Source of the DNA: Jeotgalibacillus sp. R-1-5s-1
Lineage (GTDB): Bacteria; Bacillota; Bacilli; Bacillales; Jeotgalibacillaceae
Direction of reading: 5' to 3'
NCBI RefSeq assembly: GCF_004405105.1
Contig: NZ_SORW01000053.1
Coordinates: 258,978-322,977 of the forward strand
Length of the DNA: 64,000 nucleotides
Shown: positions 55,828 through 64,000 of the stretch, in pieces
Numbering within the stretch: position 1 is the stretch's first letter
Layout: each line of letters starts with the position of its first letter
Made by a program: the position numbers and the translations under genes
Notes under the pieces: generated by a model
What the model saw: only the letters and a program-made list of their open reading frames with translations
Databases searched by the model: none
What the model was told of the DNA's origin: nothing

Positions 55828-56298
55828 TTGAGATTAACATACACCTTTACCACTATTGCTACCATGACTTTTCTTCTTGCAGCCTGCGGTGATGATGAAA
55901 CTGTCAGCAATCCCGAACCTGCAGAAGACGGCCAATCCGATCAGCAGACAGACGGCGGAACCCCACAGGATAACACCGACATCCCTTATCTTGAATTCGA
56001 TGTTGATGTGGATTATGAAGGTAATGACAACGACTTTGAAACAACCTATGACGCTGAGGGTGAAACGATTGAGGCTTCCTTTGAAGATGAACAGAATATG
56101 ATGATGCTCTCAGGGGATGACGCATTTCAAGAAATGCAGCCTGTATTAAGCGGATTTGAATTTACAGTAGATACACCCGATGAGGAAGTGATAGATGCTG
56201 TGATCGAAGGGTTTGAGATTGAAGAAGGCTTCCAGTCTATCGAAATTGAAATTAAATTCGAAGACGGTACAGAAAAAGATTATGAACGAGAAGCATAA
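55828..56298 (+). CDS. YusW-like lipoprotein
   Basis: A 156-residue secreted lipoprotein. A short signal peptide ends in a lipobox LAAC (about residues 17-20), so diacylglyceryl anchoring at the membrane outside is expected. A Ser/Gln/Asp-rich linker follows, then an acidic domain with LEFDVDVDYEGNDNDFETTYD and FEDGTEKDYERE, the YusW-type pattern. The start is TTG 55828 with GGAGG seven bases upstream. Function unknown. It is on the plus strand and faces thrS, sharing a terminator. Not present here in B. subtilis. Confidence 0.85.
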   Translation: MRLTYTFTTIATMTFLLAACGDDETVSNPEPAEDGQSDQQTDGGTPQDNTDIPYLEFDVDVDYEGNDNDFETTYDAEGETIEASFEDEQNMMMLSGDDAFQEMQPVLSGFEFTVDTPDEEVIDAVIEGFEIEEGFQSIEIEIKFEDGTEKDYEREA

Positions 56299-56338
56299 AA
56301 AAAACCCGGCTGACTGATCAAGTTCAGTGCCGGGTTTT
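56297..56338. terminator. Bidirectional terminator between the lipoprotein gene and thrS
   Basis: AAAACCCGGC...GCCGGGTTTT with additional TGACTGA/TTCAGT pairing inside, and A/T runs on both sides. Confidence 0.88.
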
Positions 56339-56354
56339 ATGTGTCAAACCTTTA

Positions 56355-58286
56355 TTATTTTCTAATATCGCTTTTAATAACTTCTGTAAACGCCTCTAAG
56401 GAAACTGTTTCAGAATCCTGTTCTCCGTATTTACGGACATTCACTTCGTTATTTTCCGCTTCTTTATCTCCCACAACAAGCATGTAAGGGATCTTCTTCA
56501 TCTGAGCTTCACGGATCTTGTAGCCCATCTTTTCATCACGGCTATCCACCTCTACACGTGCACCCGCAAGTTGAAGCTGTTCCTGTACCTTTTTCGCATA
56601 ATCAAGGTGGATCGATGGTGAAACCGGAATGACCTGAACCTGAACTGGAGACAGCCATACTGGAAGTGCTCCTTTATGTTCTTCAATCAGGAAGGCAACA
56701 AATCGTTCCATTGTGGAGACAACTCCGCGGTGAATCACGACCGGACGATGCTGCTTACCGTCTTCCCCGATATAATTCAGATCAAAACGTTCCGGTAAGA
56801 GGAAATCAAGCTGAACAGTTGAAAGCGTTTCTTCCTTACCGATCGCTGTTTTCACCTGAACATCAAGCTTCGGCCCGTAGAATGCTGCTTCACCTTCTGC
56901 TTCGAAGTAGTCATGGCCCATATCGTCCATGGCTTCCTTCAACATTGCCTGAGCCTTTTCCCACATCTCATCGTCATCAAAATACTTCTCTGTATCCTCA
57001 GGATCACGGTATGAAAGACGGAATTTATATTCATTTAAGCCGAAGTCCTTATACACTTCTTCGATCAGACGCACAACGCGCTGGAATTCTTCCTTGATCT
57101 GATCAGGACGCGCAAAAATATGCGCATCATTTAATGTCATCGCACGCACACGCTGAAGTCCGGATAAGGCTCCTGACATTTCATAACGGTGCATCAGACC
57201 AAGTTCAGCAATACGGATTGGCAGCTCACGATAGCTGTGAATATCCTGCTTGTATACCATCATATGGTGAGGGCAGTTCATCGGACGAAGGACAAGTGTT
57301 TCATTATCCATCTCCATTGGCGGGAACATGCCTTCTTCATAATGATCCCAGTGACCGCTTGTTTTGTAGAGTTCAGCACTGCCTAATGCAGGTGTGTACA
57401 CGTGGTCATAGCCAAGCGAAATTTCTTTATCGACAATATAGCGTTCAATTGTACGGCGGATGGTCGCACCTTTTGGCAGCCAGATCGGGAGCCCCTGACC
57501 AACAAGCTGAGAACTTGTAAACAGGTCAAGCTCTTTCCCGATTTTACGGTGATCACGCTGCTTTGCTTCTTCAAGCATCTGAAGATGGTGATCAAGATCC
57601 TCTTTCTTAAAGAAAGCCGTACCGTAAATACGCTGAAGCATTTTATTATCGCTGTTTCCTCTCCAGTAGGCACCGGCAACGCTTAACAGCTTAAATTCTT
57701 TAATATGCTTTGTTGAAGGAACGTGGATACCGCGGCAAAGATCGAAAAATTCACTTTGCTTATAGATTGTCACGTCTTCATCAGACGGGATCGCTTCAAT
57801 CAGCTCCAGCTTGTAAGGATCATTGATCTCTTCAAAACGGCGAACCGCTTCTGAGCGGCTGACCACTTCACGCTCCACATCAATGTTATCGCCGACGATT
57901 TTTTTCATTTCCTTTTCAATACGCGGAAGGTCTTCTGTTGAAATTGATGACTCTGTATCGATATCGTAGTAGAATCCGCCTTCAATCACAGGACCGACAC
58001 CAAGCTTCGCATCCGGGTACAGACGTTTAACAGCCTGTGCCATCAAGTGGGCCGCGCTGTGACGCATGACTTCAAGAGACTCTTCATCATCAGGCGTTAA
58101 GATTGCGACTGTCGCATCTTCTTCGATCGGTGTGCGAAGATCGATCAGGTCCCCATTCACTTTACCTGCAACCGCTTTTTTCTTCAGTCCTGAAGAAATG
58201 GAGGAAGCAATTTTCTCAACAGATGTTCCTTTCGGATACTCCCGACTATTACCATCTGGAAATGTAATCAGCATGTTTTCTTCCAT
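56355..58286 (-). CDS. thrS: Threonine-tRNA ligase
   Basis: Class II synthetase for tRNA-Thr. It has 643 residues from ATG 58286, with AGGAG eight bases ahead (58289 is also ATG). It has an N-terminal TGS domain (about 4-66) and an editing domain with [16 protein letters not shown] and the [13 protein letters not shown] segment (HxxxH...). The catalytic core has motif 2 [17 protein letters not shown] and zinc ligands including [12 protein letters not shown]. The anticodon-binding domain is at the C-terminus. Controlled by a Thr T-box. Confidence 0.97.
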   Translation of the reverse strand: MEENMLITFPDGNSREYPKGTSVEKIASSISSGLKKKAVAGKVNGDLIDLRTPIEEDATVAILTPDDEESLEVMRHSAAHLMAQAVKRLYPDAKLGVGPVIEGGFYYDIDTESSISTEDLPRIEKEMKKIVGDNIDVEREVVSRSEAVRRFEEINDPYKLELIEAIPSDEDVTIYKQSEFFDLCRGIHVPSTKHIKEFKLLSVAGAYWRGNSDNKMLQRIYGTAFFKKEDLDHHLQMLEEAKQRDHRKIGKELDLFTSSQLVGQGLPIWLPKGATIRRTIERYIVDKEISLGYDHVYTPALGSAELYKTSGHWDHYEEGMFPPMEMDNETLVLRPMNCPHHMMVYKQDIHSYRELPIRIAELGLMHRYEMSGALSGLQRVRAMTLNDAHIFARPDQIKEEFQRVVRLIEEVYKDFGLNEYKFRLSYRDPEDTEKYFDDDEMWEKAQAMLKEAMDDMGHDYFEAEGEAAFYGPKLDVQVKTAIGKEETLSTVQLDFLLPERFDLNYIGEDGKQHRPVVIHRGVVSTMERFVAFLIEEHKGALPVWLSPVQVQVIPVSPSIHLDYAKKVQEQLQLAGARVEVDSRDEKMGYKIREAQMKKIPYMLVVGDKEAENNEVNVRKYGEQDSETVSLEAFTEVIKSDIRK

Positions 58287-58343
58287 CATTAACACTCCTT
58301 TTTCATTTTGCATGGATTCTCGCCTTCATGCTTTTTATGCATA

Positions 58344-58605
58344 TAAAAAAACCCCATCCCTGGAAAGGGACGGAGTTTTATCAAACCCGCGGTTCCACCC
58401 TTTTTTCTGAACAGACTGCATTCAGAATCTCTGGTTCAGCTAACGGGCTGCATCCGGTACAAATTACTGTAAGGTTCACTCGTACGGCTCAAGGGTGGTA
58501 AAGTCATTCCGCTTCATGAGAGGCTTGCAGCCATGTCCTCTCTCTCTGAAAATCAGCCAAAATGATTCATGTCCCCATCAGTGCCTTTAGAAATATCTAA
58601 TTCAA
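58344..58605 (-). promoter_or_regulatory. T-box riboswitch of thrS (Thr, ACC specifier)
   Basis: T-box AGGGTGGAACCGCG at 58388-58401. The terminator has AAAACTCCGTCCC / GGGATGGGGTTTTTT arms (58347-58379). The specifier loop reads GACTTT-ACC-ACC, codon ACC at 58497-58499, agreeing with ThrRS. Confidence 0.92.
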
Positions 58606-58617
58606 ATGTATAAAGAC

Positions 58618-58646
58618 ATTTTAGAGCAGTCCTTTTCCAAAAGCAA
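58618..58646 (-). promoter_or_regulatory. Predicted SigA promoter of thrS
   Basis: Minus-strand TTGCTT (58641-58646), 17-base spacer, TAAAAT (58618-58623), just after the dnaI stop. Confidence 0.62.
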
Positions 58647-58656
58647 GAGGCTTTTT

Positions 58657-59595
58657 TTAAGAATTGCGTTTATTTTTCCCTTTCATTTCAACAGGTATAG
58701 AGAGAAATTTAATTCTTTCCATGATTCTCGCTGCCTTAACCGGCTCTTCCTCTCCACGCTGTGAGAATGTCAGGTGATGTTCAAGCCCTTCATAATCGAA
58801 ATTGGAGGTGAAGAAAGTCGGAAGCCCCTCTGCCATTCTGTATTGTAAAATCGTACCGAGCACCTCATCACGCGCCCAGCTTGAAATTGATTCAGCACCG
58901 ATATCATCCAGCATAAGAATCGATGCTTTTTTCACGGCATCTACTTTACCTGCAAACGACTGATCTCCTAATGACTGTTTCATTTCCTTCAGAAACTCCG
59001 GGAAATATAAAATGAAGCTTGCTTTATTTTTATTTTTCAATTCATTGGCGATTGCCCCAAGCAGATAGCTTTTCCCCACACCAAACTGTCCATAAAGGTA
59101 GAGACCTTTATAATGTTCAGGGTCTTCTGTCAGCCTTTTCACAAGATCTTCAGCCATTTGCAGCGCCTTCATTCGGGATGGACTGTCTATATCCACCTGA
59201 TCAAAGGTTGCCTTCAGAACATCTTTCGGAACGTACATGCTTTGAATCAGCTTTTCCGTTTCCTTCTGCTCCCGGGCTGCCAGCTGTCTTGGACATGGTG
59301 CATACTGAAGGTCAATAAATCCATTCTGGATGATCAGCTTCGGCTCATATCCCTGCATCGTATTTTTACATTCCCCGAGGCTCGGACAATCCGCACATTT
59401 TACAGAGCGATTCATATATTCGTAAAGCTTGATCATCCCCTGATCCGCAGCATTCGGTGACAGATTTTCTTCATTTTGCTGAAGAAAATGCTGAACCTCG
59501 GGATTGGCTGCAATCTCTTTTTTCATCATTTCATATCTCTGCTGGAACTGATCGGAACCTGACAGGCGCCTGATCGTCCGGTTAATTGGATCCAT
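58657..59595 (-). CDS. dnaI: Primosomal protein DnaI (helicase loader)
   Basis: AAA+ loader that delivers the DnaC helicase at oriC. It has 312 residues. The N-terminal helicase-binding domain has zinc-type cysteines C67, C70, C76 and C101. The ATPase domain has Walker A GQFGVGKS (169-176), Walker B ILMLDDIGAES, and sensor TSNF. The ATG shares its A with the dnaB stop (TAATG), so translation is coupled. Confidence 0.96.
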   Translation of the reverse strand: MDPINRTIRRLSGSDQFQQRYEMMKKEIAANPEVQHFLQQNEENLSPNAADQGMIKLYEYMNRSVKCADCPSLGECKNTMQGYEPKLIIQNGFIDLQYAPCPRQLAAREQKETEKLIQSMYVPKDVLKATFDQVDIDSPSRMKALQMAEDLVKRLTEDPEHYKGLYLYGQFGVGKSYLLGAIANELKNKNKASFILYFPEFLKEMKQSLGDQSFAGKVDAVKKASILMLDDIGAESISSWARDEVLGTILQYRMAEGLPTFFTSNFDYEGLEHHLTFSQRGEEEPVKAARIMERIKFLSIPVEMKGKNKRNS

Positions 59596-60971
59596 TATTC
59601 ATCACCTGCCATGCGTTTTTTCATTTCACGCTCTTTTAAATACCGTTCCCGCTCTTTTAAGAATTCCGGATCGGCCTCATCTTCTTCTGAATCAGCTTTT
59701 GAAGTAAACCAGTCCGGAAGTTTCTCTTTGCGGATTGTCTTGCCTTTTTTAGCCGGCTGTTTTCCTCCCGACTTTTTCCAGGTCATATAGCTTTTATACT
59801 CTTTTTTTGCTTCATCCATTGCTGCTTCCGCTGTCTGAATCCCCGATCTTACCCAGTGATTGGCGATCTGTTCAGCGAAGCCTTTCGTCAGCTTCATATT
59901 TGTTCGGAGCAGGACGAATTGGAGAAGGACATTTACGACCTCCTGAGGAAGCTTTTTTTCGTAAAGAAGCGTCTCGATCAATTCAAGTTCTGATCTTGTC
60001 GGGTCCACTCCCTTCGAGGCATCTGATAACACTTTTACAGGAGATGTCGTTTTAAGATAATGCAAAAGACTGTCTTCTGTATTCAGTTCCTCAACAGGTT
60101 CGTGCGCAGTGTTTTCAGCTGTTTTTGCTTTAATTCCGGGCAAAGTCCCTTTATTCCGTAGCTGAAAGACGTCACGGCAAGCCTTACGCAGTTCATGTAC
60201 ATCAACCCGGTCCTCTTCATTCAGCGCAGATAATATCGGATTTTTCATGTCAGTTTCAGATAAGCCGTAAAGGACGGAAAGCTTCACGATCATCTGTTTT
60301 ACTTCATAAGTAAGTGCTTTCCGGGGAATCATCGCTTCTGATAAACCTGCCAGCAGCAGTTGAAAATCAAATCCCTGAAAATCTGCAGGTACCCCATCAT
60401 TTTCAGCCCTGTAAACTACCGTTGTGTTTTTATCAGGAGCTTCAGCTTTTACAGGGGACAGCTTCATATCCGATTCAAAAACATCCTGAAAACTCCTCGT
60501 AATTTCTGTATAACCATCAAGACTTTCGAAAGGAACGGAAAAGTACTTTTTGAGCCGTTGAAACTGGGTACTGCCAATCTGTTTATAAAGAAAAACACTC
60601 AGCATCGGATCCTCAAAGAATAGACGTGCACTTAAAGGTGGCTGAAGCTGATAAAGGTAGGATTTCCTGTCAGCCGTTCCATGACGATAGGTTTTCAACA
60701 GTCCCATCCCCTCAAGACGCATTCTTGCCTGAAATACCTCATCAATGGAAAATGACAGCATAGCCATCAGAGAACCATGGCTATAGCCACTACTCTCCAG
60801 CTGATTTTTGTCTACTTCCATCCATAAAAGATTATAAAGGCTGACTGCTGCCGGCCCAACCAGCGGCTGATACAAAAATGTAAGGATTTCCCGATCATGA
60901 CTGTTCAGCTGTCCGTTCAGCTGGACTTTATATTCATCTGAAGGCTGTATCTCTTTCCATCTGTTTGTCAT
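59595..60971 (-). CDS. dnaB: Replication initiation and membrane attachment protein DnaB
   Basis: Gram-positive DnaB works with DnaD and DnaI in helicase loading and membrane attachment of the origin. It is not the E. coli helicase. It has 458 residues from ATG 60971 (MTNRWKEIQPSD); the ribosome site is weak. It has a DnaB/DnaD-type N-terminal winged helix (about 1-130: LTFLYQPLVGPAAVSLYNLLW) and DDBH2 repeats. In the last of these, VVNVLLQFVLLRTNMKLTKG and ANHWVRSGIQTAEAAM are visible. The C-terminus is highly charged. Operon with dnaI and probably nrdR. Confidence 0.95.
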   Translation of the reverse strand: MTNRWKEIQPSDEYKVQLNGQLNSHDREILTFLYQPLVGPAAVSLYNLLWMEVDKNQLESSGYSHGSLMAMLSFSIDEVFQARMRLEGMGLLKTYRHGTADRKSYLYQLQPPLSARLFFEDPMLSVFLYKQIGSTQFQRLKKYFSVPFESLDGYTEITRSFQDVFESDMKLSPVKAEAPDKNTTVVYRAENDGVPADFQGFDFQLLLAGLSEAMIPRKALTYEVKQMIVKLSVLYGLSETDMKNPILSALNEEDRVDVHELRKACRDVFQLRNKGTLPGIKAKTAENTAHEPVEELNTEDSLLHYLKTTSPVKVLSDASKGVDPTRSELELIETLLYEKKLPQEVVNVLLQFVLLRTNMKLTKGFAEQIANHWVRSGIQTAEAAMDEAKKEYKSYMTWKKSGGKQPAKKGKTIRKEKLPDWFTSKADSEEDEADPEFLKERERYLKEREMKKRMAGDE

Positions 60972-61028
60972 ACACTCAGACCCTTTCCTTTCAGACAAAA
61001 AAAGAGAAGAGGAAGACCTCTCACTCTC

Positions 61029-61490
61029 TTATGTACGTTCTTTATTCATCAGTTCTTTCAATTCCTCAATAAACACGTTGATGTCCTTAAACTGTCTGTA
61101 GACAGATGCAAACCGGACATAGGCAACCTCATCAACCTTTGACAGCCGGTCCATGACCATCTCGCCGATATCAACAGACGGGATCTCTGAAATCCCCTGA
61201 TTGCGCAGCTCCCGTTCAATATCTCCTGAAATCTTCTCCAGATTCTCAAACGGCACCGGTCTCTTTTCACATGCTTTAATCAGACCTCTGAGAATTTTAT
61301 CGCGGCTGAATTCTTCACGTATGCCATCTCTCTTCACAACGATGAGCGGAACTTCCTCCACTTTTTCAAACGTCGTAAAACGGTAGTGACACGATTCGCA
61401 CTCTCTTCTTCTCCGGATTGATCTGCCTTCATCAATCTGACGGGAGTCAATTACTCTCGTATTATTTTCATGGCACGAAGGACATTTCAT
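61029..61490 (-). CDS. nrdR: Transcriptional repressor NrdR
   Basis: Zinc-finger and ATP-cone repressor of ribonucleotide reductase genes. It has 153 residues. The zinc ribbon has CPSC at 3-6 and CESC near 31-34. The ATP-cone domain (about 49-139) starts [20 protein letters not shown]. It lies upstream of dnaB-dnaI, the common Bacillus arrangement (ytcG). Confidence 0.97.
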   Translation of the reverse strand: MKCPSCHENNTRVIDSRQIDEGRSIRRRRECESCHYRFTTFEKVEEVPLIVVKRDGIREEFSRDKILRGLIKACEKRPVPFENLEKISGDIERELRNQGISEIPSVDIGEMVMDRLSKVDEVAYVRFASVYRQFKDINVFIEELKELMNKERT

Positions 61491-61559
61491 TTCACCAGCT
61501 CCAAATTGGGTCTATTTCTTACTATGATAGCCAAAATGGACGGAAATCACAAGGTGCCC

Positions 61560-61943
61560 TTAACGATCTGATTCCCTCAATTCTTTTGACATCGCCTGAT
61601 AACAGGCAAGCACTTCCTCTTTCAATTTCGGATAAGCCCCTCCGACAATCGTCTGGTCCGTGGAAATCTTTAAGTCAAGCGCAGTGTGAATCGGTCTTGT
61701 ACTCACAACAGTCGCAATAATAAACATCGAAGGCTTCTTTGTACGATTGATCATTATCTCTCCGTGATCCTTCGATTCCGACGAAATTTCGTATCCTTCA
61801 CCCGAAAAATACTTTTTAACCTGATCATATACTTTGTCAAATGATGCTTTGTAATAACGCGTTTCCAGCTCTTTATCCGCATGCGTATCATGCGTCTCAC
61901 ACTCAGAACTGAATCGTTTAAACATTCCTTTTAAACCCGCCAA
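61560..61943 (-). CDS. Uncharacterised conserved-looking protein (127 aa)
   Basis: I do not recognise a family. The product is soluble, with no signal peptide or membrane segment. Its core reads YKASFDKVYDQVKKYFSGEGYEISS, then a basic beta-rich part (EIMINRTKKPSMFIIATVVSTRP) and DLKISTDQTIVGGAYPKLKEEVLACYQAM. The length and alpha-beta pattern could suit a START/cyclase-like or NTF2-like small fold, but this is a guess. The best start is TTG 61943 with GAGGAGG seven bases ahead; an ATG two codons earlier sits too near. It lies upstream of nrdR with 69 bases between, so cotranscription is possible. Confidence 0.78.
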   Translation of the reverse strand: MAGLKGMFKRFSSECETHDTHADKELETRYYKASFDKVYDQVKKYFSGEGYEISSESKDHGEIMINRTKKPSMFIIATVVSTRPIHTALDLKISTDQTIVGGAYPKLKEEVLACYQAMSKELRESDR

Positions 61944-62182
61944 CGTCATTCCTCCTCTAAACTCTGTATATCCATTCTATCAGTTTTTGTCGAATAAATA
62001 AAAACAGACGTCAAAACTCCACAAAAGCCATTTCAAATTATATGTACGGTTAAAAATCATTGCTTGTCCGTTTTCCCCCTCACCTTTTCTTAAATTCAGG
62101 AGATTTGAAGATTCCACAAGAGTCGGCCTTTTATTCTTCTATTACCACCTCTGTCTTAAGAAAATGAAATACGCCTCAAAGA

Positions 62183-62297
62183 GGGCTGGACTCACCCGCA
62201 GACTCCTGCGGCAGAGAAGCGACAGGTGAGACAGCGTAGTGCAAAGCACTAGCTGGCTCACCGCGCGGCCGCGGAAAGCGTAGGGTGAGTCCAGCCC
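62183..62297 (-). repeat. Dispersed hairpin repeat, copy D (inverted)
   Basis: Outer arms GGGCTGGACTCACCC (62183-62197) and GGGTGAGTCCAGCCC (62283-62297), identical to those of copy B, with the core in the opposite orientation. It lies in the 61944-62367 gap; 61950-62180 shows no gene. Confidence 0.92.
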
Positions 62298-62320
62298 GGC
62301 TTCACCATTTAATCAATATA

Positions 62321-62348
62321 TAAAAAGAGGATGCACAAAGGCATCCTC
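62321..62348 (-). terminator. Terminator of speD
   Basis: GAGGATGC (62327-62334) / GCATCCTC (62341-62348) followed on the minus strand by TTTTTATA, shortly after the speD stop. Confidence 0.87.
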
Positions 62349-62367
62349 ATGAACGGTCAATATTCTA

Positions 62368-62748
62368 TTAAACGGCACTAATAGCAGGTTTACCAACTTT
62401 AACAGGACCCATGCCTCTTGGCACTTCAACGGTTTCACGCGTTTGTGCACCAAGCGCTTCAGCAATATAATCTGCTGCGATTGTCGGATCCAGATCCCCG
62501 CATGTGTATACGTCAATACTCGCGTAACCATGCTCCGGGAAGCTGTGAATTGTAAGGTGTGATTCTGAAATAATCACAACGCCACTTACTCCCTGCGGTG
62601 CAAATTTGTGAAATGCCACTTCTCTGACTTCTGCTCCTGATTTTAGAGCAGCATCGACAAATGTCTGTTCGATTAACTCCATGCTGTTTAACTTTTCAAA
62701 GTCACAGCCCCATAATTCTGCAATTACATGACGACCCATAGTTTCCAT
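62368..62748 (-). CDS. speD: S-adenosylmethionine decarboxylase proenzyme
   Basis: Makes decarboxylated SAM, the aminopropyl donor for spermidine. It has 126 residues from ATG 62748 ([16 protein letters not shown]), with GGGGGAA six bases upstream. The autocatalytic cleavage site is E62-S63 in [16 protein letters not shown]63 becomes the pyruvoyl group. The catalytic His and Cys (YTCGD) are present. Prokaryotic class 1B form. The leader is about 135 bases and may sequester the ribosome site. Next to gapB as in B. subtilis. Confidence 0.96.
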   Translation of the reverse strand: METMGRHVIAELWGCDFEKLNSMELIEQTFVDAALKSGAEVREVAFHKFAPQGVSGVVIISESHLTIHSFPEHGYASIDVYTCGDLDPTIAADYIAEALGAQTRETVEVPRGMGPVKVGKPAISAV

Positions 62749-62883
62749 TGATCGTTCCCCCTTAACAAAATTTGAACTCATCCGGTTGGTCAGACACTGA
62801 CTGCCACGGGGGAAAGTTAGTCCGATGAGGTCCTAACCCTTTAAGCAGAAAGTTATGTTGTGTGGAACCGAAATAAGATCACG
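62749..62883 (-). promoter_or_regulatory. Structured leader of speD with possible anti-Shine-Dalgarno
   Basis: Minus-strand 5' leader. CTCATCGG (near 62829) pairs with CCGGATGAG (near 62780), enclosing TCAGTGTCTGA. The segment TTCCCCC (complement of 62808-62814) is complementary to the ribosome site GGGGGAA (62755-62761). Alternative pairing could open or close translation. It does not match a riboswitch class I know. Confidence 0.5.
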
Positions 62884-62889
62884 AAAAAC

Positions 62890-62918
62890 AGTATACGTTT
62901 TTTTGAAGGGTTTTGCAA
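62890..62918 (-). promoter_or_regulatory. Predicted SigA promoter of speD
   Basis: Minus-strand TTGCAA (62913-62918), 17-base spacer, TATACT (62890-62895). 62925-63050 shows no gene. Confidence 0.7.
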
Positions 62919-63052
62919 TAACTTGTTTTGAAACAGAGATATTTGAAGGTTATTTTTGTCTGTTGATAGGAATATCACATTGGTTCATGTACCCCATAAT
63001 CACCGGTTGTCTCAGGAGAAAATTTCTTCTCACACCAATAAATCAATTCATT

Positions 63053-63084
63053 AAAAAACTCCTGCCGTTTGGCAGGAGTTTCAC
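63053..63084 (-). terminator. Terminator of gapB
   Basis: AAACTCCTGCC / GGCAGGAGTTT hairpin with a 4-base loop and T-run on the minus strand, right at the gapB stop. Confidence 0.9.
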
Positions 63085-63085
63085 C

Positions 63086-64000
63086 TTATGAAGCTGTTAC
63101 TTCTCTATGTGACTGATCCATCTGGTGTGCCAGATGCTGAACCAGATCAACTACACGGCATGAGTAACCCCATTCGTTATCGTACCATGCAAGTACTTTA
63201 ACTTTTGTAGCGCCCATTACCATTGTGGACAGACCGTCAATGATCGCTGAGTTTGGATTTGTGTTGAAATCAATGGATACAAGTGGTTCTGTTGTAAATG
63301 CCACGATTCCGTTAAGCTCGTTTTCAGCAGCCCGTCTAAACGCAGCGTTCACTTCATCCACCGTCACTTCCCGTTTTACATCTACAACAAGATCAACGAG
63401 CGATACGTTTGGTGTTGGAACGCGCAGTGCCATTCCGTGAAGTTTACCCTGAAGATTCGGCAAAACTTTTCCTAAAGCTTTAGCTGCACCTGTTGAAGTC
63501 GGAATGATAGATTGACCGCATGAGCGTGCACGGCGAAGATCCTTGTGCGGATTATCAATGTTTTTCTGGTCGTTCGTGTAGGCATGCACAGTCGTCATCA
63601 GACCGTTTTCGATACCGAATTCTTCATCGAGAATTTTTGCTACTGGAGCAAGACAATTTGTCGTGCAGGAAGCATTTGAAATGACATCATGCTGGTGAAC
63701 ATCAAGTGCGTCTTCGTTAACGCCCATCACAATCATGACATCCTCCTGCTTACCAGGTGCTGTTAATACAACTTTTTTAGCGCCAGCGTTTAAATGAAGA
63801 GCCGCTTTATCACGCGCATTAAATTTACCGGTAGCCTCAATCACAATATCAATTTGAAGACGTGCCCACGGAAGATTTTCCGGGTTACGGTCATTTACAA
63901 GGAGTATTTTCTTTCCGTTTACAGTTAATGAATCCTCGTCAGCGGTTACTTCAGCCGCAAACGCTCCATGAGTGGAATCATATTTAATGAGGTGCGCAAG
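63086..64000 (-). CDS. gapB: Glyceraldehyde-3-phosphate dehydrogenase 2 (GapB-type), 5' end missing
   Basis: NADP-preferring gluconeogenic GAPDH in B. subtilis. 304 residues are visible; about 35 N-terminal residues lie beyond the right edge, and the frame stays open to base 64000. The catalytic cysteine is in [12 protein letters not shown], and its partner histidine in [23 protein letters not shown] and [15 protein letters not shown] are present. Assigned to GapB rather than glycolytic GapA by the [19 protein letters not shown] context and by its position next to speD. Confidence 0.93.
   Translation of the reverse strand, partial: LAHLIKYDSTHGAFAAEVTADEDSLTVNGKKILLVNDRNPENLPWARLQIDIVIEATGKFNARDKAALHLNAGAKKVVLTAPGKQEDVMIVMGVNEDALDVHQHDVISNASCTTNCLAPVAKILDEEFGIENGLMTTVHAYTNDQKNIDNPHKDLRRARSCGQSIIPTSTGAAKALGKVLPNLQGKLHGMALRVPTPNVSLVDLVVDVKREVTVDEVNAAFRRAAENELNGIVAFTTEPLVSIDFNTNPNSAIIDGLSTMVMGATKVKVLAWYDNEWGYSCRVVDLVQHLAHQMDQSHREVTAS

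Noticed and set aside
57134-57520. 128-codon plus-strand frame
   Set aside because: Opposite the catalytic core of thrS, lacking start signals and with no protein features.
63086-63844. gapB starting at the ATG near 63844
   Set aside because: That Met is an artefact: the GAPDH frame continues upstream without a stop to the window edge ([12 protein letters not shown]...), so the gene is cut by the window rather than short.

Overview
The window is a 64 kb stretch of core chromosome from a low-to-moderate GC, spore-forming member of the Bacillales. Gene order closely follows the Bacillus subtilis valS-spoVID-hem-lon-clpX-tig ... sdh-lysC-uvrC-etf-lcfA-mutS2-pheST ... infC-thrS-dnaBI-nrdR-speD-gapB region. 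Sporulation genes (spoVID, gerE, sspI) show an endospore former. Several proteins would fit Planococcaceae/Jeotgalibacillus-like or Bacillaceae relatives, but the genus cannot be fixed from sequence reading alone. Almost every gene is on the minus strand. The exceptions are a small membrane protein (1566), yslB, rnhC, sspI, ysdB and a YusW-like lipoprotein.

Layout by position: 1-1472, 5' part of valS with its T-box; 1.5-3.9 kb, small membrane protein, spoVID and an AbrB-family membrane protein; 4-10.3 kb, the complete hemAXCDBL operon for tetrapyrrole synthesis; 10.9-16.7 kb, engB-lon, clpX and tig (proteostasis); 16.9-19.9 kb, a TPR protein, then an AT-richer methyltransferase/HAD pair beside tRNA-Arg(TCT); 20-24.2 kb, metallophosphatase, rdgB, rph, murI, MarR, gerE and a thioesterase; 24.7-27.9 kb, sdhCAB; 28.3-32.2 kb, yslB, lysC with a lysine riboswitch, and uvrC; 32.7-38.2 kb, trxA and the fatty-acid operon lcfA-fadR-fadB-etfB-etfA; 38.4-45.2 kb, a DUF350 gene with an unannotated 26-residue partner, mutS2, polX, cvpA, zapA and rnhC; 45.2-49 kb, pheST with T-box; 49-54 kb, ysgA, sspI, a small export-type membrane protein, an M42 peptidase, dUTPase, ysdB and ysdA; 54-58.6 kb, infC-rpmI-rplT with L20-type leader, a lipoprotein, and thrS with T-box; 58.6-64 kb, dnaB-dnaI, nrdR, an unknown gene, speD and gapB (5' end cut).

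Regulation is visible in sequence. There are three T-boxes with readable specifier codons (GUC Val, UUC Phe, ACC Thr), a lysine riboswitch and an L20-type leader. A cre box overlaps the lcfA promoter, a FadR-type operator sits at a separate fadR promoter, a related palindrome sits at the ysmA thioesterase promoter, and ysdB has a SigW-type promoter. speD has a long leader with a possible anti-Shine-Dalgarno.

No phage, transposase, CRISPR or defence system was found. The most unusual material is intergenic. One family of ~115 bp hairpin repeats has outer arms that differ between copies yet stay perfectly paired. A second dispersed repeat family occurs near 51 and 53.5 kb. Two degenerate arrays have a fixed 21-bp period. 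The speD leader and the DUF350-linked microprotein complete the list of less ordinary signals.
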